DNA from: Flavobacterium degerlachei
GTDB lineage: Bacteria; Bacteroidota; Bacteroidia; Flavobacteriales; Flavobacteriaceae
Direction of reading: 5' to 3'
Assembly (NCBI RefSeq): GCF_900106645.1
Contig: NZ_FNMV01000006.1
Span: 1 to 64,000, forward strand
Length of the DNA stretch: 64,000 nt
Made by a program: the position numbers and the translations under genes. Position 1 is the stretch's first letter; each line of letters begins with the position of its first letter. This document shows, in pieces, positions 54,993 through 61,199 of this stretch. Below the pieces are notes generated by a model, which searched no databases, was not told where the DNA came from, and worked only from the letters and a program-made list of their open reading frames with translations.

Positions 54993-55070
54993 CCGTTGAA
55001 TACCTCTATGTAAACCTTTAAATCTGACTGTTTTATTTTTTTATCTTCTTTACAGAATATCTACTCTGTA

Positions 55071-55802
55071 TTATATCTTAACCTTATGAATGAAACTGAA
55101 TCGTATGATATCTCTATTAAAATAATCTACTCCATTTGCTCTTTCTTGAAAACTGTTCAAGTAACCTAACTCTAATGCAACTGCTGGACTAACTCCTACT
55201 TGTACTGCTGCGTAAACTCGGTTTTGATCAAATGTATTTTTGATAATTTTGTTTCCGCCATTGATCATTATTTCATCCGATAGAATTCCTTTTAGATATT
55301 GTTTTTCTTTCTTCCAAAAAGTATAATCTCCTTGTATTCGGTATCTAAATCGTAAGTAGAACGTGGTTCCGTCTTCGAGCATTATTTTACTCGCATTATG
55401 AACAAATCGCTCTTCTAATAAATACCGATGAGTTAGATTCACTTTACCTAGACTCTGCTTTACCATTGCATCTTGCTGCAATCGATATTCGGGAATATGA
55501 AATCCAGTTTTAACCTCAGGATCTTGTGTCGCCACTGAGAAATAAGCAAAACCTGCTCCTAACTCCACCTTATCTGTTATCTTATCTCTCAATTGAACCC
55601 GACTTACAAAGGTGTTTTGCGTTACTGGATTTATAAAAATCCGATTATCAATCTCAGTATGAACAGACCATTTATTATTTAATTCCAGCTGATTGTAATA
55701 TCGCGTCCAGAGTAAACTTTGTTTGTCAACGTTTTTCTCAGTTTGTGCACTTATTCCAATACTAAAAAGAAATATGCCCAAAAGGATTTTCAAGAACTTC
55801 AT
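55071..55802 (-). CDS. DUF2490 outer-membrane-type protein inside the sulfate operon
   Basis: The gene encodes 243 residues from ATG 55802, giving a signal peptide (MKFLKILLGIFLFSIGISA). A longer reading would start inside the cysD gene. The rest alternates short beta strands typical of a DUF2490 barrel: LLWTRYYNQLELNNKWSVH and LRFRYRIQGDYTFWKK. It starts 1 base after the cysD stop (TAGAATG), so it is coupled to cysD. Function unknown; an outer-membrane role is inferred. Confidence 0.8.
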   Translation of the reverse strand: MKFLKILLGIFLFSIGISAQTEKNVDKQSLLWTRYYNQLELNNKWSVHTEIDNRIFINPVTQNTFVSRVQLRDKITDKVELGAGFAYFSVATQDPEVKTGFHIPEYRLQQDAMVKQSLGKVNLTHRYLLEERFVHNASKIMLEDGTTFYLRFRYRIQGDYTFWKKEKQYLKGILSDEIMINGGNKIIKNTFDQNRVYAAVQVGVSPAVALELGYLNSFQERANGVDYFNRDIIRFSFIHKVKI

Positions 55803-55803
55803 T

Positions 55804-56703
55804 CTAAAAGTATCCTTGTTGTTTTCTTTTCTCCATTGCTGCCTCTGAACGTTTATCGTCAATTCTAGCACCTCTTTCAGAAATTGTAGAAGCTCTAATT
55901 TCACCAACTACTTCTGAAATTGTTGCTGCATGAGAATCAACTGCTGCCGTACAACTCATGTCACCTACCGTTCTAAAACGGACAATTCTTTCTTCAATTT
56001 CTTCGTTTTCTTCTTGGTATACGTATGGAGAGTGTGACCATATCATTCCGTCTCTCAAGAAAACTTTACGTTTGTGTGAAAAGTAAATTGATGGAATCTC
56101 GATTTGTTCTTGTTCGATATAACTCCAAACATCTAATTCTGTCCAGTTTGAAATAGGAAAAACACGGACGTTTTGACCGTTTTCGATTTTACCATTCAAT
56201 AAATCAAACAATTCTGGACGTTGGTTTTTCTCATCCCATTGACCAAAATCATCACGAACAGAAAAAATACGTTCTTTAGCTCTTGCTTTTTCTTCATCTC
56301 TACGTGCTCCACCAATACAAGCATCAAACTTGAATTCGTCAATTGCATCAAGTAAAGTTGTTGTTTGCAAACTGTTTCTACTAGAATATTTCCCAGTTTC
56401 TTCGACTACTTTACCTTCGTCGATTGCATCTTGCACATTACGAACGATTAATTCCAATCCTAATTCTTTAACCAATCGGTCTCTGAATTCAATTGTTTCA
56501 GGAAAATTATGACCTGTGTCAACGTGCAATAATGGAAAAGGAATTTTTGCAGGAAAGAATGCTTTTTGTGCTAATCTTACCAATGTAATTGAATCTTTTC
56601 CCCCAGAAAAAAGCAATACAGGCTTATCAAATTGAGAAATAACTTCTCTGAAAATGTATATCGCTTCGCTTTCTAATGCGTTTGTTTTTAATATTGAACT
56701 CAT
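55804..56703 (-). CDS. cysD: Sulfate adenylyltransferase subunit 2
   Basis: CysD makes APS from sulfate and ATP with CysN. The 299-residue protein has the PP-loop motif FSGGKDSITLVRLA, LLHVDTGHNFPETIEFRD, and GARRDEEKARAKERIFS. The C-terminal GARIDDKRSEAAMEKRKQQG is also typical. It precedes the DUF2490 gene. A heptad tract and AGAATA tract occupy its upstream gap. Confidence 0.95.
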   Translation of the reverse strand: MSSILKTNALESEAIYIFREVISQFDKPVLLFSGGKDSITLVRLAQKAFFPAKIPFPLLHVDTGHNFPETIEFRDRLVKELGLELIVRNVQDAIDEGKVVEETGKYSSRNSLQTTTLLDAIDEFKFDACIGGARRDEEKARAKERIFSVRDDFGQWDEKNQRPELFDLLNGKIENGQNVRVFPISNWTELDVWSYIEQEQIEIPSIYFSHKRKVFLRDGMIWSHSPYVYQEENEEIEERIVRFRTVGDMSCTAAVDSHAATISEVVGEIRASTISERGARIDDKRSEAAMEKRKQQGYF

Positions 56704-56817
56704 ATTTTTAGTTTAAAAGTTTAAAGTTTAAAGTTTAAGGTTGTTGCGACCTAAACTAAACCCTCTCTACTATTTATAATTTCTATTCTCTTTATTCTTT
56801 TTTCTATTCTCTTGAAT
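56704..56817 (-). repeat. cysH-cysD gap made of heptad and AGAATA tracts
   Basis: Nearly the whole 114-bp gap is repeat. On the minus strand an AGAATA-type tract (AAGAGAATAGAAAAAAGAAT then AAAGAGAATAG) is followed by CCTTAAACTTTAAACTTTAA then ACTTTTAAAC ending 7 nt before the cysD ATG. Confidence 0.75.
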
Positions 56818-57519
56818 TTACCCTTGATGCAAACCACATTCTTTGTGACTTGATTCCCACCACCATCTTCCAGCTCTTATGTCTTCTCCTTCGGCTATTG
56901 CTCTGGTACAAGGAGCGCAACCGATGCTTACAAATCCTTTTTTATGTAATGCATTTTGCGGTACATTATTTTTTTCTAAATAATCTTCCACTTCTTTCAA
57001 AGTCCACTTTAGTAAAGGGTTGAATTTAATTATTTCGAACTTCGAATCATATTCAAAAAGATCTAAATCATTTCTATTTTCTGATTGCTCGGCTCTTAAT
57101 CCTGTAATCCAAACTGAATTTCCTTTTAAAGCTTTTGTCAATGGCGCTACTTTTCTAATAAAACAACACTCTTTTCTATTTTCAACCGACTCGTAGAAGC
57201 TATTTGGTCCTTTTGCATTCAATAGATTTTGAACATCAGCGGCTTCAGGAAAATAAACTTCAATGTGTTTTTTGTACTTCTTTAATGTTTTATGAAAAAC
57301 ATCGTAGGTTTCTTGAAACAAACGCCCTGTATCTAAGGTGAAGATGTTAATTGCTGCATCACTTTTTGCAATTAAAGCTGTTATCACTTGGTCTTCTTGT
57401 CCAAAAGATGTTGAAAACACTACTTTATCTTTATATTCATTGGCCAAAAAAGCAAAAGTCTCTTCAATTGAGAAGTCTTTAGTTTTTTCTATTAATGTAT
57501 GTACTGTAGTTGTGCTCAT
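56818..57519 (-). CDS. cysH: Adenylyl-sulfate (APS) reductase, CysH family
   Basis: The 233-residue protein reduces APS to sulfite. It shows VFSTSFGQEDQVITALIAK, TLDTGRLFQETYDVF and the CC (ECCFIRKVAPL) plus CAPCTRAI cysteines that ligate a [4Fe-4S] cluster, marking the APS (not PAPS) type. The catalytic Cys is in KECGLH near the C-terminus. It begins the assimilation cluster. The promoter has a TACTTTTG element (57582-57575) and a 22-bp motif also found before the TauE gene. Confidence 0.93.
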   Translation of the reverse strand: MSTTTVHTLIEKTKDFSIEETFAFLANEYKDKVVFSTSFGQEDQVITALIAKSDAAINIFTLDTGRLFQETYDVFHKTLKKYKKHIEVYFPEAADVQNLLNAKGPNSFYESVENRKECCFIRKVAPLTKALKGNSVWITGLRAEQSENRNDLDLFEYDSKFEIIKFNPLLKWTLKEVEDYLEKNNVPQNALHKKGFVSIGCAPCTRAIAEGEDIRAGRWWWESSHKECGLHQG

Positions 57520-57543
57520 TTTTCTATTTTATTTTACAAAATC

Positions 57544-57565
57544 TATTACCCTATCGGTTTAGTAG
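57544..57565 (-). promoter_or_regulatory. Putative operator of cysH, shared with the TauE/SafE promoter
   Basis: The minus strand has CTACTAAACCGATAGGGTAA then TA, just downstream of the -7 element. It matches 17 of 22 positions with the site at 57787-57808. Confidence 0.55.
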
Positions 57566-57574
57566 ATTACTTCG

Positions 57575-57582
57575 CAAAAGTA
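57575..57582 (-). promoter_or_regulatory. -7 promoter element of the cysH cluster
   Basis: The minus strand reads TACTTTTG, matching TAnnTTTG, 55 nt upstream of the cysH ATG. Confidence 0.55.
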
Positions 57583-57786
57583 CTACTTATTTCCAAACTA
57601 CAAAACAAAAAATACTATTTTATTAAAAACACCATTGTCCCTTAGTACTTCATAAAAAGGACTTTACACAAACAATAATTGAAAATTGCAGAATTATTTA
57701 AAAATAATACGTCAAAATATATAATTCACATAAATAGTCCAAAAGCAAGTGTAAATTCCTAAAACACATCAAAAAAATCCACTAGT

Positions 57787-57808
57787 CTACCTATCCTATA
57801 GGATAATA
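57787..57808 (+). promoter_or_regulatory. Putative operator of the TauE/SafE gene
   Basis: CTACCTATCCTATAGGATAA then TA contains the palindrome CCTATcctATAGG (57790-57802). It lies 13 nt upstream of the -7 element TATTTTTG (57822-57829) and could block RNA polymerase. It is the better palindrome of the two shared sites. Confidence 0.55.
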
Positions 57809-57821
57809 ATAAAATAGTTGT

Positions 57822-57829
57822 TATTTTTG
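57822..57829 (+). promoter_or_regulatory. -7 promoter element of the TauE/SafE gene
   Basis: TATTTTTG matches TAnnTTTG, 17 nt upstream of the ATG at 57847. Confidence 0.5.
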
Positions 57830-57846
57830 CCCAAAATATTTATAAT

Positions 57847-58635
57847 ATGGATTTTCAATTAGGATTAGTAGTTGCAGGTTTAACCGTAGGTTTCATAGTT
57901 GGCTTAACTGGTGTAGGTGGCGGTTCTTTAATGACGCCTATCTTATTATGGTTTGGTATTCCCCCTACTACAGCAGTAGGTACCGATCTATTATACGCTG
58001 CTTTTACTAAAATGGGAGGAGTTTACGTGCATCACAAAAAAAAAAATATCAATTGGACAATTACCGGTTGGCTATCCTTAGGAAGTGTTCCTGCAGCACT
58101 AATAACTTTATGGATTTTACATAGTATAAAAACAGACATTACTGCTTTAAACGCCGTAATTAAATACAGTTTGGGTTGGGCACTACTCTTTACCTCGATA
58201 GCAGTTTTGTTCAAAAAGAAACTATTAATTATTTCTCAGAAACATTCTGGCGACAAATTTCATAGCGAGAGTAAAACGCAAAATGTACTGACCGTTGCAA
58301 TAGGTGTGCTACTAGGTGCAACTGTAACCTTAACATCAATAGGTGCAGGAGCATTAGGAACTGTGACTTTATTTTTCTTATACCCGCTTCTGGCAACGCC
58401 AAGATTAGTTGGTACCGAAATTGCTCATGCTGTTCCTTTAACACTTGTAGCAGGTTTAGGACACGCCACTATGGGAAATTTAGATTTAGGTTTACTGGGG
58501 CAACTATTAATAGGATCGCTTCCTGGGATTTTCATAGGGAGTATGCTAAGCGGAAAAGTACCTGATCTATTCCTTCGAAATGCCATTGCGATGATGTTGT
58601 TTTTTGTAGGCTACAAACTCGTTTTCATAGCTTAA
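57847..58635 (+). CDS. TauE/SafE-family (TSUP) membrane transporter
   Basis: The 262-residue protein has eight or so TM helices and the family motifs GLTGVGGGSLMTPILLWFG (N-terminal) and TSIGAGALGTVTLFFLYP (C-terminal). TSUP members move sulfite, sulfate or organosulfonates. Divergence from cysH, with a shared operator motif, suggests it imports or exports a sulfur anion for the pathway. The direction is unknown. Confidence 0.88.
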   Translation: MDFQLGLVVAGLTVGFIVGLTGVGGGSLMTPILLWFGIPPTTAVGTDLLYAAFTKMGGVYVHHKKKNINWTITGWLSLGSVPAALITLWILHSIKTDITALNAVIKYSLGWALLFTSIAVLFKKKLLIISQKHSGDKFHSESKTQNVLTVAIGVLLGATVTLTSIGAGALGTVTLFFLYPLLATPRLVGTEIAHAVPLTLVAGLGHATMGNLDLGLLGQLLIGSLPGIFIGSMLSGKVPDLFLRNAIAMMLFFVGYKLVFIA

Positions 58636-58653
58636 ACTTCTAGTTATTAATTC

Positions 58654-58699
58654 AAAAAAACACCCTTTCATTGCTTATCCAATGAAAGGGTGTTTTTTT
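58654..58699. terminator. Bidirectional terminator between the TSUP and Rrf2 genes
   Basis: The arm AAAAAAACACCCTTTCATTG (58654-58673) pairs perfectly with CAATGAAAGGGTGTTTTTTT (58680-58699), 20 bp long with U-runs on both strands. It serves the convergent genes on both sides. Confidence 0.92.
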
Positions 58700-58713
58700 T
58701 ATCTGCGAATTGC

Positions 58714-59124
58714 TTAAAAAGCGATATCAGCAAGTGTATTGTTTTCTAATATTATCAGTGTATTGTCACGTACTTCAGTCATTAATTTACGAACGGCACA
58801 GGCCACCTCATCTTTACAATCATCGCATTTTTCATAAAAGTTATGACTTGCACAAGGCAACAATGCAATTGGACCTTCTAGGATTCGATATACTTTGGCC
58901 ATATTAATCTCTTTCGGATCTTTAATCAAATAATAACCACCGCCCTTTCCTTTTTTGGCACCCAAAAAACCAGAATGACGCAAAAGCAACAAAATACTTT
59001 CTAAGAATTTTACCGAAATATTTTCGCTCTTTGCAATATCAGCAATAGCGACAGGAGTTTGATCTTCTTGGCGAGCCAAAAATGTCAATGCTTTTATTCC
59101 GTATTTTGTTTTCTTTGAAAGCAT
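58714..59124 (-). CDS. Rrf2-family transcriptional regulator
   Basis: The 136-residue protein has the Rrf2 winged helix-turn-helix: LSKKTKYGIKALTFLA and VAIADIAKSENISVKFLESI. The recognition/wing segment HSGFLGAKKGKGGGYYL follows, and four cysteines (91, 100, 103, 109) in CASHNFYEKCDDCKDEVAC may bind an Fe-S cluster or metal. Its position beside the cys cluster suggests it controls sulfur genes, as CymR and IscR relatives do. A promoter TATTTTTG is at 59204-59197, and a GCGTAG/CTACGC inverted pair (59149-59191) overlaps its leader. Confidence 0.88.
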   Translation of the reverse strand: MLSKKTKYGIKALTFLARQEDQTPVAIADIAKSENISVKFLESILLLLRHSGFLGAKKGKGGGYYLIKDPKEINMAKVYRILEGPIALLPCASHNFYEKCDDCKDEVACAVRKLMTEVRDNTLIILENNTLADIAF

Positions 59125-59148
59125 GGTTTGATAATTTTAGATTGAAGA

Positions 59149-59204
59149 GCGTAGATTAACTGCTTTTGATGGATTAAATCATTTACTACGCATTAACAAA
59201 AATA
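59149..59204 (-). promoter_or_regulatory. Rrf2 gene promoter with a possible autoregulatory inverted repeat
   Basis: The minus strand -7 element TATTTTTG (59204-59197) is followed by the pair GCGTAG (59191-59186) and CTACGC (59154-59149). The arms flank the start of transcription and may be an autoregulatory site, but they are short. Confidence 0.35.
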
Positions 59205-59233
59205 TGCTATTTAAAATCTAATACGCATAAAAA

Positions 59234-59275
59234 AACGATTTTTGATTTACAGAAAACCTGAAATCAAAAATCGTT
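59234..59275 (-). terminator. Intrinsic terminator of the sulfhydrylase gene
   Basis: AACGATTTTTGATTT (59234-59248) pairs perfectly with AAATCAAAAATCGTT (59261-59275). The minus strand carries a T7 run after the hairpin. Confidence 0.9.
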
Positions 59276-59294
59276 ATACTAAATTCATAAATCA

Positions 59295-60467
59295 TTAAGC
59301 CAAAGCCTGCTTTAAATCAGCAATAACATCAGCTACGGTTTCTAATCCTACGGAAACACGTACTAAACCATCTGTAATACTTACTGCTAATCTCTCATCA
59401 ACAGATAATTTACTATGTGTTGTTGACGCTGGATGCGTAACAATCGTTCTTGTATCTCCTAAATTTGGCGATAGTGAACATAGTTTTATTCTATCCAAAA
59501 ATGCTCTACCAGCTTCAAGTCCACCTTTTATTTCAAAAGCCACAATGCTACCACCCAATTTCATTTGTTTTTGTGCAATTTCATATTGTGGATGCGATTT
59601 CAAGAATGGATATTTTACCTTATTTACATTAGGATGTTGTTCTAAAAACTCAGCAACCTTCAATGCATTTTCACAATGTCTATCTAAACGAATGGCTAAA
59701 GTCTCTAAACTTTTAGACAATACCCAAGCATTAAAAGGAGACAAAGAAGGACCCGTTAATCGGCTGAATAAATATATTTTCTGAATCAATTCAGGATCAC
59801 CAACCGTTATTCCTCCCAAAACTCGTCCTTGACCGTCCATTAACTTCGTCGCAGAATGTACTACCAAATGTGCGCCCCATTTTATTGGTTGTTGCAAATA
59901 AGGTGTTGCAAAACAGTTGTCAATTACTAGAATTAAATTGTGTTTTTTGGCAATATTCCCTAACAACTCCAAATCGATAATATCGACCGCTGGATTCGTG
60001 GGAGATTCAGCAAAAAGAATTTTGGTGTTTGGCGTAATAAAACTTTCAATTGTTTCAGGCTTATTAATATCAAAATACGAAGTTTCGATATTCCACTTTG
60101 GAAAATAATTGATAAACAACGAATGCGTCGCTCCAAAAACACTACTAGAAGAAACAATATGATCACCCGATTTCAATAAAGCAGCCAAGGTTGAATATAC
60201 GGCAGCCATTCCTGAGGCAAAGGCAAAACCAGCAGTTGCACCTTCCATCTTGCACACCTTTTCTACAAACTCGTTGGTGTTTGGGTTGCTGTAGCGGCTA
60301 TAAATATTTCTGTTTTTTTCTTCGGCAAATGAGGCGCGCATGTCTTCGGCGTCCTCAAACACAAAACTAGAAGTTAAGTATAATGGAACCGAATGTTCTA
60401 AGTATTGCGTGCGTTCTAATTGGGTACGGATGGCTTCGGTTTCAAAACCAAATTCTTCTTCGTTCAT
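59295..60467 (-). CDS. O-acetylhomoserine/O-succinylhomoserine sulfhydrylase-like PLP enzyme
   Basis: The protein has 390 residues from ATG 60467 (a 13-codon N-terminal extension to 60506 is less likely). It is a Cys/Met metabolism PLP enzyme: YSRYSNPNTNEFVEKVCKME, ASGMAAVYSTLAAL, and PLP lysine K208 in VVHSATKLMDGQGRVLGG. Context (MetX fusion and sulfide production in the window) favours direct sulfhydrylation of O-acetylhomoserine to homocysteine. The acyl group is inferred. Confidence 0.88.
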   Translation of the reverse strand: MNEEEFGFETEAIRTQLERTQYLEHSVPLYLTSSFVFEDAEDMRASFAEEKNRNIYSRYSNPNTNEFVEKVCKMEGATAGFAFASGMAAVYSTLAALLKSGDHIVSSSSVFGATHSLFINYFPKWNIETSYFDINKPETIESFITPNTKILFAESPTNPAVDIIDLELLGNIAKKHNLILVIDNCFATPYLQQPIKWGAHLVVHSATKLMDGQGRVLGGITVGDPELIQKIYLFSRLTGPSLSPFNAWVLSKSLETLAIRLDRHCENALKVAEFLEQHPNVNKVKYPFLKSHPQYEIAQKQMKLGGSIVAFEIKGGLEAGRAFLDRIKLCSLSPNLGDTRTIVTHPASTTHSKLSVDERLAVSITDGLVRVSVGLETVADVIADLKQALA

Positions 60468-60495
60468 TTTATGTTGTTTTAAAAAAAGTGGTTCG

Positions 60496-60531
60496 CAGAG
60501 ATTCACAAAGAATACTCAGAGATACACAAAA
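60496..60531 (+). repeat. 21-bp repeat with a CAGAGAT core, upstream of the sulfhydrylase
   Basis: CAGAGATTCACAAAG (60496-60510) and CAGAGATACACAAAA (60517-60531) are two imperfect units spaced 21 bp apart, in the 5' untranslated region of the sulfhydrylase gene on the opposite strand. Confidence 0.6.
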
Positions 60532-60572
60532 TATTTTTTTGTAATTATTATTAAATTTTGAAATTGGTTAGA

Positions 60573-61007
60573 TTAGATTTTTTCTAATTCAACACCATTC
60601 AAAACTACTTTATAATGTATTGTAGCTGTAGGTTCTAAGGTTTTAGAAACCGAGCAATATTTATCGAAAGAAAGTTGTGCGGCTCTTGCAGCTTTGTCTT
60701 CTTTTATGTTCCCTTCTAAATAAAACACTAGGTAGATATCTTTAAACGGTTTTGCTTCGCCTACCTGAACTCTTTCACCTTCTACCTCAGCTTTGAAAGA
60801 AGTAATTTCTTGACGTTGTTTTTTCAGGATTGAAATCATATCAATAGCGCTGCATCCCGCAACTCCCATTAATACTAATTCCATTGGACTTGCACCCATA
60901 TCATTTCCGCCAGACTCTGGGCGACTGTCTAAATTTACAATATGTCCACGTTCGTTTTTCAATTCGAAATGGTAGTTGTCATTTACTCTGTTTAATGTAA
61001 TTTTCAT
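60573..61007 (-). CDS. OsmC-family protein
   Basis: The gene encodes 144 residues from ATG 61007. An upstream in-frame start at 61049 would add residues encoded by a GC-rich repeat, so it was rejected. The OsmC fold shows GVAGCSAIDMISILKKQRQ (Cys) and the second Cys in DKYCSVSKTLEPTAT. Family members reduce organic peroxides. It lies between the MetX fusion and the sulfhydrylase on the same strand. Confidence 0.88.
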   Translation of the reverse strand: MKITLNRVNDNYHFELKNERGHIVNLDSRPESGGNDMGASPMELVLMGVAGCSAIDMISILKKQRQEITSFKAEVEGERVQVGEAKPFKDIYLVFYLEGNIKEDKAARAAQLSFDKYCSVSKTLEPTATIHYKVVLNGVELEKI

Positions 61008-61199
61008 TTTTATCCCCTCCCCAACCCTCCCTAAAAGGGAGGGAGCCAAGACCGAAGGTATGTCCCTTTTTTAATTATTATTCTTTATTTGAACGCGGAT
61101 AAAACGGATTTTCTATCGCAAAAATGCGGATTTTAAACGCGGATTTTATTGTTTTTTACTTTACTGATTACTCAAAACTGAACACTGCTAACTTAAAAG
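61008..61199. repeat. GC-rich hairpin and CGGAT-repeat region
   Basis: CCCTCCCTAAAAGGGAGGG (61025-61043) is a hairpin with a C/G-run stem. Further right, four CGGAT units occur (near 61096, 61105, 61127 and 61140). Both lie in the gap between the OsmC gene and the MetX fusion gene. Confidence 0.6.

Noticed and set aside
55805..55907. Longer start of the DUF2490 protein inside cysD
   Set aside because: The extension lacks a signal peptide and is encoded by the end of cysD. ATG 55802 gives a proper signal peptide.
58156..58444. Minus-strand ORFs inside the TauE/SafE gene
   Set aside because: They are shadows of the transporter reading frame and carry no domain.
61008..61049. Longer start of the OsmC protein
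   Set aside because: The extra residues come from a GC-rich hairpin repeat and would not be conserved. ATG 61007 matches the usual length.
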